Positions 54,720-62,984 of a stretch of DNA of 64,000 bases are shown here, piece after piece (position 1 is the first letter of the stretch; every line of letters begins with the position of its first letter). A program made the translations under genes and the position numbers. Source of the DNA: Tepidicella baoligensis (GTDB taxonomy: Bacteria > Pseudomonadota > Gammaproteobacteria > Burkholderiales > Burkholderiaceae_C); contig NZ_JACCDB010000006.1 in assembly GCF_013432195.1 (NCBI RefSeq), positions 49,843-113,842 of the forward strand, read 5' to 3'. The notes under the pieces are model-generated. The model had not been told where the DNA came from. It worked only from the letters and a program-made list of their open reading frames with translations, and did no database searches.

Positions 54720-54992
54720 TCAAACATCCAGCAGCGGCTTGTGTTTGATGTGGCGGGCGAACACGGCCATGAACTGCGGATCAAGGTGCGCGCCCCAGAC
54801 CGCCAGCGAATGGCCGACGATCCAGAGCACCACGCCCGGTATCCACAATTGCAGGCCCAGCCCGACAGCGGCGGCCAGCGTGCCGTTGGCGATCGCCACG
54901 GTGCGCGGCGCACCGCCCAGCAGAATCGGCTCGGTCAGCGAGCGATGCAGCGGCACCTCGAAGCCGGCGGCGAAGGTGTCCGGGGCACTCAT
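54720..54992 (-). CDS. trbD: TrbD (VirB3-like) conjugation protein
   Basis: 90 residues. Two closely spaced hydrophobic helices (VAIANGTLAAAVGLGLQLWIPGVVLWIVGHSLAV split in two), preceded by FEVPLHRSLTEPILLGGAPR, the VirB3 signature. Inner-membrane partner of TrbE. Overlaps trbC by 4 bp. Confidence 0.92.
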   Translation of the reverse strand: MSAPDTFAAGFEVPLHRSLTEPILLGGAPRTVAIANGTLAAAVGLGLQLWIPGVVLWIVGHSLAVWGAHLDPQFMAVFARHIKHKPLLDV

Positions 54993-55372
54993 ACGACGGC
55001 CCCGCCGGAGAAGCTGAAGAACGACAGGAAGAAGCTAGAAGCGGCGAACGCGATGGACAGGCCGAAGACGATCTGGATCAGCTTGCGGAATCCGCCCGAC
55101 GTATCGCCGAAGGCGAGCGCGAGGCCCGTGGCGATGATGATGATGACGGCCACGATGCGCGCCACCGGCCCCTGGATGGATTCGAGGATGGATTGCAGCG
55201 GGCCTTCCCACGGCATCGAGGAACCGGCGGCCTGCGCGGTTCCGGCCAGGAACAACAGCAGCGCGGCCAGCAGCAGCCCTTGTCCCGCAGGACGGGCCAG
55301 GCAGCGCAGCCGCGCAAGACGCAAAGCCGGATTTGCAGAAAAACGGAAAGCAGGAATGGTCATCTGCGTCAT
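54989..55372 (-). CDS. trbC: TrbC (VirB2-like) pilin
   Basis: 127 residues. Long signal region ending near TAQAAGSSMPWEGPL, then two hydrophobic helices (VARIVAVIIIIATGLALAFG and IVFGLSIAFAASSFFLSFF). In RP4 the equivalent pilin is processed and cyclised; the mature part here is of similar size. It overlaps trbB by 4 bp. Confidence 0.93.
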   Translation of the reverse strand: MTQMTIPAFRFSANPALRLARLRCLARPAGQGLLLAALLLFLAGTAQAAGSSMPWEGPLQSILESIQGPVARIVAVIIIIATGLALAFGDTSGGFRKLIQIVFGLSIAFAASSFFLSFFSFSGGAVV

Positions 55373-56421
55373 GGCAGTTCTCCAAGTGAGTCAGGGGATG
55401 GGGAAGTCGCCGCAGCAGGTGCGGCATCGGGAAGTGGCTGAAGCTCGGGAAACGGCGTTTCCAGCGCGTCCGCCAGTTGGTAGCCCACTCCGTCGAAGCT
55501 GACGACACGGGCGATGCTCTCGATGCGGCGCTTGCGCCCGCGTCCGGCGATGTGGATCACCACGTTGACCGCCTCGGCGATCAGCGCACGGGGCGGATTC
55601 ACCGCCACTTCGAGAATCAGTTGCTCCAGGCGCAGCAGCGCGCCGAGCGCGGAGCCGGCATGGATCGTGGCGATGCCGCCGGGGTGGCCCGTGCCCCATA
55701 CCTTGATGAGATCCAGCGCCTCGGCGCCGCGCACTTCGCCAACGACGACGCGATCAGGCCGCAGGCGCATGGACGAGCGAACCAGCTCGGTCATCGACAC
55801 CACGCCTGCGCGCGTGCGCAGGGGAACGTGGTCACGGGCCGCGCATTGCAGCTCCACCGTGTCTTCGAGCACCAGCACGCGGTCGCCCGTGGCGGCAATC
55901 TCGGCCAGCAGCGCATTGGCCAGGGTCGTCTTGCCGCTGCTGGTAGCGCCGGCGATCAAGACGTTCTGCCGCTCGCGCACGGCGCGAACGAGAAAGCCCG
56001 CTTGCGCGCTGGTCATCATCCCGTCGATGACGTACCGCTCCAGCGGAATGACGCCGATGGCGCGCTTGCGCAGCGCGAAGGCTGGCCCTGGCGCGGCAGG
56101 CGGCAAGATGCCCTCGAAGCGTTCTCCCGTTTCCGGCAACTCGGCCGACAGCAGCGGTTGGCCGCGATGCACCTCCGCTCCGACATGGGCTGCCACGAGG
56201 CGGATGATTCGCTCACCGTCCGCTTCGGACAGTTCCACGCCCATCGGCGCCCGACCACTGGAAAGCCGATCCACCCAGAGGGTGCGATCGGGATTCAGCA
56301 TCACCTCCACCACGTCCGGGTCTTCGAGTGCCGCGGCGATCAGCGGCCCCATCGCCGTGCGCAGCATCTGGATGCGGCGGTCGAGCGACGTGGCGCTCAT
56401 GGACTGCGGAACGGCGCTCAT
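55369..56421 (-). CDS. trbB: TrbB (VirB11-like) secretion ATPase
   Basis: 350 residues. N-terminal domain (about 1-150), Walker A IAGATSSGKTTLANAL, Asp/His box DRVLVLEDTVELQC, Walker B DRVVVGEVRGAEALDLIK, and His box GTGHPGGIATIHAGSA. Hexameric ATPase of the type IV system. The start overlaps the end of the RHH gene. Confidence 0.96.
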   Translation of the reverse strand: MSAVPQSMSATSLDRRIQMLRTAMGPLIAAALEDPDVVEVMLNPDRTLWVDRLSSGRAPMGVELSEADGERIIRLVAAHVGAEVHRGQPLLSAELPETGERFEGILPPAAPGPAFALRKRAIGVIPLERYVIDGMMTSAQAGFLVRAVRERQNVLIAGATSSGKTTLANALLAEIAATGDRVLVLEDTVELQCAARDHVPLRTRAGVVSMTELVRSSMRLRPDRVVVGEVRGAEALDLIKVWGTGHPGGIATIHAGSALGALLRLEQLILEVAVNPPRALIAEAVNVVIHIAGRGRKRRIESIARVVSFDGVGYQLADALETPFPELQPLPDAAPAAATSPSPDSLGELP

Positions 56422-56882
56422 GACGCACGCTCCTGCGCTTGCGCGGCTGCCGCCGCGTCTTCCATCCGCATCGGGTCGGGATGCAGTTCTTCCACCACGT
56501 CGCGCACCAGGCTGCGCCCGCGCAGCAGGTGCCGGCCCAACTGTTCAACGAACTGCTCGAAGCGCGCTTTGCCTTGGGCGCGGGCGGCCTCTTGGTGCGC
56601 CTCGGGGACTGGCGTGCTGACCGTGAGGTAGTAGCGAATGAACAGCGCCAGTGTCTCGATCTGGATGTTCTGGTCGCGCTCCAGGCGTTCGGTTTGGCGC
56701 GACAGGCGATCCAACCGCTTGGCGAGGGCCGCCTCGCGCTGGTCGGCGGCATCGGGCGACAGCCAGGACGCCAAGGCAGCGGCGACGATGGACGACTTGG
56801 ACACGCCTTTCATGGCGGCCAGCTCGTCCAGGCGCTTGGCGTGCTCTGGCTGGATGAATAGGTTGAGGCGGTAGTGGCTCAT
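56418..56882 (-). CDS. Ribbon-helix-helix (CopG-like) protein
   Basis: 154 residues. N-terminus MSHYRLNLFIQPEHAKRLDELAA with GVSKSSIVAAALASWL is a ribbon-helix-helix DNA-binding fold; the rest is helical with arginine-rich coiled coil and a hydrophobic patch ALFIRYYLTV. Located between traG and trbB as in Tn4371 elements; may regulate the transfer operon or assist the relaxosome (inference). It overlaps both neighbours by 4 bp. Confidence 0.82.
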   Translation of the reverse strand: MSHYRLNLFIQPEHAKRLDELAAMKGVSKSSIVAAALASWLSPDAADQREAALAKRLDRLSRQTERLERDQNIQIETLALFIRYYLTVSTPVPEAHQEAARAQGKARFEQFVEQLGRHLLRGRSLVRDVVEELHPDPMRMEDAAAAAQAQERAS

Positions 56883-58891
56883 AGCTCGATTCCGTCGTTG
56901 GGGTCGAGGGAAGCCAGCCGCGCCGTGCGCTGCATGGCCGGGTCAAGCTGGCGAGGAAGGGGAAGCGGCAGGTCGTCGTCGTCATCGAGCAGCGCGAGGT
57001 CGGCAGTCGGCACGGCCAGCTCGGGGGCGTAAGTGACGGTTTCGGAGAGTTCGGGTTGGCGGCGCGGGCCGCCGTCATCCGTGGAACCCAGGCCATCGGC
57101 GGATGCCGTGCCCGGTGCGGCGGGCACGGCGGGAACCGCCAACCCGCTCCAGTCGTCGGGCCGCGATGGCGGCGCGTCTGCGTACTGCCCGCCCGCCAGT
57201 ACGGGCGGCGACAGCACGCGACGCTTGAAATTGCCGTCCGCGTAGTAGCGCAGCTTCTTCGCCTTGATTGGCGCGACGCTGGACACCATCACCACCGCCT
57301 CGTCGGGCGGAAGCTGCATCACTTCGCCCGGCGTCAGCAGCGGGCGCGCGGTTTCCTGGCGCGACACCATCAGGTGGCCCAGCCACGGCGCGAGCCGATG
57401 GCCCGCGTAGTTGCGCTGGGCGCGCAGCTCGGTGGCCGTGCCCAGCGTCTCGGAGATCCGTTTGGCGGTGCGCTCGTCGTTTGTGGCGAACGTCACGCGC
57501 ACATGGCAGTTGTCGAGGATGGAGTGGTTTTGCCCATACGCCTTGTCGATCTGGTTGAGCGACTGCGCGATGAGGAAGCTGCGGATGCCGTAGCCCGCCA
57601 TGAAGGCCAGCGCCGTCTCGAAGAAGTCCAGGCGCCCCAGCGCAGGGAACTCATCGAGCATCAGCAGCAGCTTGTGGCGGCGCGCGATGCCATCGGAGCC
57701 ATCGAGCGATTCGGTGAGGCGCCGCCCGATCTGGTTGAGGATCAAGCGGATCAGCGGCTTCGTGCGCGAAATGTCCGAAGGCGGCACTACGAGGTACAGC
57801 GATACCGGGTGCTCGGCGGAAATGAGGTCTGCAATGCGCCAGTCGCAGCGCGACGTGACTTCGGCCACCGTAGGGTCTCGGTACAGGCCGAGGAACGACA
57901 TGGCGGTGGACAGCACGCCCGAGCGCTCGTTGTCGCTCTTGTTGAGCACTTCGCGCGCCGCAGAGGCCACCACCGGATGCGGGCTTCCACCGTTCCCGTT
58001 CATCAGGTGGGGCGTGGTCATCATCCGGTGCAGGGTCAGCTCGAAGGGACTGGCCGGATCGGAGAGGAAGTTGGCGACGCCGCGCAGCGTCTTGTCTTCG
58101 CCCGCATACAGAACATGCAGGATGGCGCCCACCAGCAGCGCGTGCGAAGTCTTCTCCCAATGGTTGCGCTTCTCCAGCGCGCCTTCGGGATCGACCAGAA
58201 TGTCCGCGATGTTCTGCACGTCGCGCACCTCATGCGCGCCGCGCCGCACCTCCAGCAGCGGGTTGTAGGCCGCCGACTTCGCATCCGTGGGGTTGAACAG
58301 CAGGCAATGCGAGAAGCGCGAGCGCCAGCCGGCGGTGATCTGCCAGTTCTCGCCCTTGATGTCATGGACGACGGCGGACGCGGGCCAGGAAAGCAGCGTT
58401 GGCACCACCAGGCCGACACCCTTGCCGCTGCGCGTCGGCGCGAAGGTCAGGACGTGTTCCGGGCCTTCGTGGCGCAGGTACTGGCGGTCGTGCTGGCCGA
58501 GGAACACGCCGGCCGGCTGCGTGAGGCCCGCCTTGCGAATGTCCTCCGCGTTGGCCCAGCGGGCCGAGCCGTAGGTGGTGACGAGGCGTGATTGGCGCGA
58601 GCGCCAGATCGACATGCCGATGGCGACCAGCACAGCGACAAGGCCGCTGCCGCCGGCAAACGCACCGCCGATGTCGAAAACACGGGGCGCGTAGGCGTCG
58701 AAGAAGAACCACCACTCGAACAACCGCCACGGGTGGTAGATCGGCGTACCCAGGAAATCAAACCAGGGCGAGCCAAGGCGTAGCTGATAGCCCAGAGCGG
58801 CGGCTGTCCATTGCGTGGCGCTCCAGACGCCAGCGATCACGATGCCGAATACCACGGCGATCTGACCGAACAGTACGTTCGTCCCTTGCAT
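56879..58891 (-). CDS. traG: TraG/VirD4 type IV coupling protein
   Basis: 670 residues. Two N-terminal membrane segments (about 9-30 and 75-95), Walker A FAPTRSGKGVGLVVPTLL, VHDIKGENW, Walker B LLLMLDEFPALGRL, and C-terminal tail rich in Asp/Leu. It brings the relaxase-DNA complex to the channel. First gene of the minus-strand module in the window. The upstream region holds an ISL3 element 208 bp away, which may separate it from its native promoter. Confidence 0.95.
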   Translation of the reverse strand: MQGTNVLFGQIAVVFGIVIAGVWSATQWTAAALGYQLRLGSPWFDFLGTPIYHPWRLFEWWFFFDAYAPRVFDIGGAFAGGSGLVAVLVAIGMSIWRSRQSRLVTTYGSARWANAEDIRKAGLTQPAGVFLGQHDRQYLRHEGPEHVLTFAPTRSGKGVGLVVPTLLSWPASAVVHDIKGENWQITAGWRSRFSHCLLFNPTDAKSAAYNPLLEVRRGAHEVRDVQNIADILVDPEGALEKRNHWEKTSHALLVGAILHVLYAGEDKTLRGVANFLSDPASPFELTLHRMMTTPHLMNGNGGSPHPVVASAAREVLNKSDNERSGVLSTAMSFLGLYRDPTVAEVTSRCDWRIADLISAEHPVSLYLVVPPSDISRTKPLIRLILNQIGRRLTESLDGSDGIARRHKLLLMLDEFPALGRLDFFETALAFMAGYGIRSFLIAQSLNQIDKAYGQNHSILDNCHVRVTFATNDERTAKRISETLGTATELRAQRNYAGHRLAPWLGHLMVSRQETARPLLTPGEVMQLPPDEAVVMVSSVAPIKAKKLRYYADGNFKRRVLSPPVLAGGQYADAPPSRPDDWSGLAVPAVPAAPGTASADGLGSTDDGGPRRQPELSETVTYAPELAVPTADLALLDDDDDLPLPLPRQLDPAMQRTARLASLDPNDGIEL

Positions 58892-59099
58892 GACCTTGCC
58901 TCCGATTTCTCCTGCGCTGATTCCTCATGGGAAAAGCGGCACAAGGGCGTGCCGCAGGCGTCAGGATCGGTGTCAGGTCAGTGCCGGTCAAAGACCGTTT
59001 CAGGCAGAAAGATCGAGCAAAAGGAAAGAATTCGTGAAGCGGCGAGTCAAAGAAAAACGCCACAAGAACTGGCGCATTGCGGCGTGTTGAGAAAAATAA
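58892..59099. other. traG upstream region
   Basis: 208 bp of ICE DNA before the ISL3 element. It contains a short inverted stretch around GCGGCACAAGGGCGTGCCGC (58935-58954) and no gene. Any promoter for the traG-trb operon should lie here or has been displaced by the IS insertions. Confidence 0.4.
59092..59099. repeat. Target-site duplication of ISL3 element, left copy
   Basis: AAAAATAA, repeated exactly at 62964-62971. Confidence 0.9.
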
Positions 59100-59113
59100 G
59101 GCTCTGTTGAATT

Positions 59114-60050
59114 TCAAGTGGGTTGCGGGGCATGAGGATTGATGGCCTGGAAGTCGAGCTTGCCGGCGATCAGGAAGATGACGGTTCTGATGGTGGCCAG
59201 GCGCACGAAGCCACGGGCGCGGCGCTTGGCGGCCTGGAACAGGCCGTTGATGGCCTCCAAGAAGCCGTTGGTCTGGCGGGTCTGCGCCCAGGCGACGATG
59301 CCCTCCAGGTGGCGACGCACGAGCGCGGCCACCTCCTTCATCGGTTCAACCTTGGAGTGCATGACGCAAGTGCACCAGTGCTGGAGCATGGTGCGCACGA
59401 CGTTGATCTGCTTGCGCTCGAGGATCTCTCGCAGCTGCTCCTTGTAGACCCAGGCGCGGGCCGTGCGCACCGTGGTCATTCTGGCGATCAAGGCGTCCAG
59501 ATCGGCGGCGGCCTCGGGCCTGAGGCGGCTGCGATCCTTCAGCAGCGACCAGCGCAGACCCTTGAGCGACTTGTCGCTGCGCTGCTCGATGCGGCGCATC
59601 TTGTCCACCGCCGCACTGGCATGCCAGACAACGTGGAACTTGTCGAAGGTGATGCGGGCGTTGGGCAGGAACTCAGTGCAGCCCTTGATGAAGGCGGGTG
59701 ACATGTCGATGCTCACCGAGGTGATCTGCTCGGCCGGGCAGCCGTGCGCAGCAAGGTCCGCTGCCAGCGCTTGGAGCGTCTTGGCGTCACGGCCCTCGGT
59801 GACGAACAGCACCCGGCGTGCGGCGGCGTCGGCAGCCAAAGTGGCGTAGTCGTGGCCTCGGGCACGCGAGGTCTCGTCGATGGCCAGAGCCGTGACCTGG
59901 CTGAAGTCGGCCAGGCCCAGGGCGATCTCAACGTAGCGCTCGCACACGGCCATCACCCGGTGGGCCGACTCGCCCACGATGCGCGCCACGGCGGCAAACG
60001 GCATCTGCTGCGCCAGCATCAGGATCAGCGCCTCGAACAGCAGCGTGAAG
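59114..60050 (-). pseudogene. ISL3 transposase, C-terminal part
   Basis: About 310 codons with the DDE_Tnp_ISL3 region: LAIDETSRARGHDYATLA, SVSIDMSPAFIKGC, ITFDKFHVVWHASAAVD, and the C-terminal TNGFLEAINGLFQAAKRRARGF. The stop lies inside the left terminal repeat. The 5' part of the same gene is at 62594-62903; joining them across a single copy of GCGTGAAG restores one frame of 412 codons. Confidence 0.92.
60043..60050. repeat. Target-site duplication of IS66 element, left copy
   Basis: GCGTGAAG, repeated exactly at 62594-62601. Confidence 0.93.
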
Positions 60051-60107
60051 GTATCCGTCCGGCCAACTCACCTGGACGGATTTGCATTCCTTTGATCTGG
60101 CGCGCTG

Positions 60108-61688
60108 CTACGGGGCTGCCGCAAGCTTCCAGCGATGCGGCAGCAACTCATCAATGCGGCTGGCCGGGTGCGTGGGCAGGCGCTCCAACACGTTCTTGAT
60201 GTAGGCGTAGGGCTCATGCCCGTTGATGCGCGCCGAGTGCAGCAGGCTCATGATGGCCGCCGCCCGCTGGCCTGCGCGCAGGCTGCCGGCGAACAGCCAA
60301 TTCGAGCGGCCGATGGCGATGGGCCGGATCTGGTTCTCCACCCAGTTGTTGGAGATCGGCACATCGCCGTCCTGCACGAAGCGCGTGAGTTGCGTCCAGC
60401 GCTTGAAGCTGTAGTCGATGGCCTTCATCGTGGCCGAGCCCGGCGGCACCAACTGCCGCTGTCTGAGCAACCAGCGATGCAAGACCGCTAGCACCCGACG
60501 TGACTTGCGCTGCCGTATCTTCCTTCGCTCATCGCCAGGCAGTTCCTCGATCTCGCGCTCGATCCTGAACAGCACCTGGAAGTAGCGCAGCGCTTGGTGG
60601 CCGACCGCGCTGGCGTGGTTGGCCCACAGGTCGTTGAATTTCCTGCGCGCGTGCGCCATGCATTGCGCCGATGTCACGCCCTTGGTCGTCGTGGCGGTGT
60701 AGCCGCCAAAGCCGTCGGAAACCAGCGTTCCCTGCCAGGCTCGCGGGGTGTCGAGCTTGAGGAACTGCTGAACGTTCTCGCCGCTGCGGCCCTCGGTGAA
60801 CTGGAAGACCACGGCCTTCGTCGCGTTCAAGCTCGTGGTGCAGTACGACCAGATGTAGGCCTTGTGCGTCTTGCCGTCGCTCAGGTGCTTGGGCTTGAGC
60901 ATGGCCACCGGCGTCTCGTCGGCGTGCAGCACCGCATGGCGGCGCAACTCGTCGGCCAGCGCGTTGACCAGCGGCTGCAATTGCGCCCCGCACTCGCCGA
61001 CCCACTGCGCCAGCGTCGAGCGGGCGATCAGGTGGCCGGCGCGCTCGAAGATGGCTTCCTGGCGGTACAGCGGCAGGTGATCCAGGAACTTGGCAACCAG
61101 CAGGTGCGCCAGCAGGCCGGCGCTCGGGATGCCCTTGTCGATGACGTGTGCCGGCACCGGCGCCTGAACAATCCGCTCGCAGCAGCGGCATGCCCACTTG
61201 CCACGCACATGGCGCTCGACGCTGAACACGCCGGGCTGGTAGTCCAGCCGCTCGGCCACGTCCTCGCCGAAGCGCTGCAGGGGCTGCCCGCAATTGCAGG
61301 TGGTGTCCACCGGCTCGTGCAGCACGTCGCGGCGCGGCAGATGCGCTGGCAACGGGGTGCGCTTGGGCGTCTTCTTCTCGGTCTTGTCCTTGGCCTTGTC
61401 GTCGGCCTGGCCCTGCTCGCGTTCGATCTCCCGTTCGAGTTCGGCCAGGTCGGCGTCCAGCGTCTCCTCCAGCAGACTCCTTTGCTCGGGTGCCAGGCTG
61501 GCAGCGAAGCGTTCGCTGGTGGCGGCGAACTTCATCCGCTTGAGCACGGCCATCTCGTGCGTGAGCTTGTCGATGAACGCCTGCTTGAAGGCGATCTCGG
61601 CGTCGCGCTGCTGGATCTGCGCCAGCAGCGACTGCACGGCCTGGCGCATCTGCGGCTGCAGGGTGTCCAGTTGCTCGGCGCTGATCAT
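60108..61688 (-). CDS. tnpC: IS66 transposase TnpC
   Basis: 526 residues. N-terminal leucine-rich coiled coil (about 1-60, LLAQIQQRDAEIAFKQAFIDKL), a zinc-binding segment with CNCGQP and KWACRCCERI, DDE-type core with VLHADETPVAMLKP, SDGFGGYT and a C-terminal SNNWVENQIRPIAIGRSNWLFAGS. ATG 61688 is used; upstream in-frame Met codons exist to 61745. 64 bp after tnpB. Confidence 0.94.
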   Translation of the reverse strand: MISAEQLDTLQPQMRQAVQSLLAQIQQRDAEIAFKQAFIDKLTHEMAVLKRMKFAATSERFAASLAPEQRSLLEETLDADLAELEREIEREQGQADDKAKDKTEKKTPKRTPLPAHLPRRDVLHEPVDTTCNCGQPLQRFGEDVAERLDYQPGVFSVERHVRGKWACRCCERIVQAPVPAHVIDKGIPSAGLLAHLLVAKFLDHLPLYRQEAIFERAGHLIARSTLAQWVGECGAQLQPLVNALADELRRHAVLHADETPVAMLKPKHLSDGKTHKAYIWSYCTTSLNATKAVVFQFTEGRSGENVQQFLKLDTPRAWQGTLVSDGFGGYTATTTKGVTSAQCMAHARRKFNDLWANHASAVGHQALRYFQVLFRIEREIEELPGDERRKIRQRKSRRVLAVLHRWLLRQRQLVPPGSATMKAIDYSFKRWTQLTRFVQDGDVPISNNWVENQIRPIAIGRSNWLFAGSLRAGQRAAAIMSLLHSARINGHEPYAYIKNVLERLPTHPASRIDELLPHRWKLAAAP

Positions 61689-61752
61689 GGACGTGATCCT
61701 GCCGCGCCGAAGCGCCCTGCGCATCGGCACATCCGGCAATTGCAAGGGTGGT

Positions 61753-62085
61753 TCAGATCACACGGATGATCCCCGCATCGCCCAGCCGCTGCCAGGGCAG
61801 GCCCAGCACCAGGGCATCGAACTGCGGCCGCGTCAGCTGCAGCGTGGCGCTGGCGTCGGCGGGCCAGACGAACTTGCCGGCGTTGAGCCTGCGAGCGGCC
61901 AGCCACACGCCGATGCCGTCGTGCACCAGCACCTTCATGCGGTTGGCGCGCCGATTGGCGAAGAGGTAGGCATGGTTCGGGTGCGCAGCGCCGAAGACGC
62001 CGACCACGCGGGCGAGTGCGGCCTCGGTGCCCAGGCGCATGTCCAGGGGCTGTACGGCCAGCCACACAGCATCGACCTTGATCAT
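61753..62085 (-). CDS. tnpB: IS66 accessory protein TnpB
   Basis: 110 residues. MIKVDAVWLAVQPLDMRLGTEAALARV and HPNHAYLFANRRANRMKVLVHDGIGVWLAARRL are the IS66_Orf2 signature. Required with TnpA and TnpC for transposition; biochemical role is not well defined. It begins 7 bp after tnpA. Confidence 0.93.
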   Translation of the reverse strand: MIKVDAVWLAVQPLDMRLGTEAALARVVGVFGAAHPNHAYLFANRRANRMKVLVHDGIGVWLAARRLNAGKFVWPADASATLQLTRPQFDALVLGLPWQRLGDAGIIRVI

Positions 62086-62092
62086 GCGCGTC

Positions 62093-62515
62093 TCAAGCCA
62101 GTACGTCGCGCAGCCAGGCGGCGCTGCGCGCGTCCATCGGCAGGCTGGCGCTGACACTGGTGGTGCCGCGGCGGATCTCCACCGTGACGCGTTCGGATGC
62201 CGAGGGGGCAGCGCTCGGCTCGGGCGCGGCAGGTGTTCGATCACCGAAGTCGGCCAGCGTCACCGGCACGAATGCGGGTGGGCTCATGGCGGCCTGGGTG
62301 CGCGTCGCCGCGGATGCATCGTCGGCCATCTCCGACTCGCGCACCCAGCGTCGCAGCATGTTCGCGTTCAGGCCGTTGGCAAGCGCCACTGCGGCGACCG
62401 AGCCATGGCCTTGGCGGGCCATCGCGATGACATGCGACTTGAACTCATCGCAGTGCCGCCGCCAGCTCCGCTTGGGTGGCCGCGCCACACCGGGATCGGG
62501 TTGGGAAGTGTCCAT
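62093..62515 (-). CDS. tnpA: IS66 accessory protein TnpA
   Basis: 140 residues. Helix-turn-helix region RSWRRHCDEFKSHVIAMARQ and VALANGLNANMLRRWVRES, as in IS66/IS3-type OrfA proteins. ATG 62515; a perfect 9-bp hairpin (GTGTCCACG/CGTGGACAC, 62516-62541) lies in the mRNA directly before the start codon and may limit expression. The open frame extends further upstream into the terminal repeat but is not family-like. Confidence 0.9.
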   Translation of the reverse strand: MDTSQPDPGVARPPKRSWRRHCDEFKSHVIAMARQGHGSVAAVALANGLNANMLRRWVRESEMADDASAATRTQAAMSPPAFVPVTLADFGDRTPAAPEPSAAPSASERVTVEIRRGTTSVSASLPMDARSAAWLRDVLA

Positions 62516-62541
62516 GTGTCCACGCATTTGTTCGTGGACAC
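62516..62541 (-). promoter_or_regulatory. Hairpin directly before tnpA start
   Basis: GTGTCCACG, loop CATTTGTT, CGTGGACAC: 9 perfect base pairs touching the tnpA ATG in the transcript. It could hide the ribosome-binding site. Confidence 0.6.
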
Positions 62542-62593
62542 AAGCATCCAGGGCCGGCTGCGGCAATTCAAGGTGGGTTGGCCGGACGGTTAC

Positions 62594-62903
62594 GCGTGAA
62601 GCCCGACAGGCGCCCGGCAAAGTCCGGCTCGACCAGGCGCACCGAGCCGTTGGGCAGCTTGACACGAGGCGTGCGCACCTGCAGGTGGCATTCGTGCTGG
62701 AAGAAGTTCAGGTGCCGATAGGTCTTGGTCACGGTGTCGTGCACCGGGTGCGCACCTTCGTGTCCGGAGATCGTGAAGCGCGTGCCCGGCTTGAAGTCGA
62801 TCAGCACCGTCAGCACCTTGGCCGCTTCGTCGAACTCCACCGTGTCCACCACCCAGGGCTGGGCAATCCCCAGCGCCACCTCAAACAGCTTGGCCGTCAT
62901 CAC
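62594..62903 (-). pseudogene. ISL3 transposase, N-terminal part
   Basis: About 103 codons from ATG 62903 (or ATG 62900) to the IS66 junction: MTAKLFEVALGIAQPWVVDTVEF, then HDTVTKTYRHLNFFQHECHLQVRTPRVK, the ISL3 zinc-binding N-domain region with conserved His/Cys. Reading on into IS66 gives an unrelated tail and stop within about 10 codons. Confidence 0.9.
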
Positions 62904-62984
62904 TGCCCCCCGCTTCTATGCCCACCAAGGCCCAAGATTACCCACTCGGAATTCAAGAGAGGCAAAAATAATGAGGTGATGCGG

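Larger units (their letters stand above)
60051..62593. mobile_element. IS66-family insertion sequence, complete
   Basis: 2,543 bp. Ends are GTATCCGTCCGGCCAACTCA... and, inverted, GTAACCGTCCGGCCAACCCA..., fitting the IS66 family GTAANCG terminus. It carries tnpA, tnpB and tnpC on the minus strand and is flanked by the 8-bp duplication GCGTGAAG. All three genes appear intact, so it may be active. Confidence 0.95.
59100..62963. mobile_element. ISL3-family insertion sequence, split by IS66
   Basis: Terminal inverted repeats GGCTCTGTTGAATTTCAAGT... (59100-59122) and its partner at 62941-62963 match at 18 of 23 positions. It is flanked by the 8-bp duplication AAAAATAA. Without the IS66 insert and its duplicate it would be 1,313 bp, normal for ISL3. 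The transposase is interrupted, so the element cannot move on its own. Confidence 0.93.

Noticed and set aside
60594..61769. 391-codon plus-strand frame in IS66
   Set aside because: Antisense to TnpC, no similarity to passenger genes.
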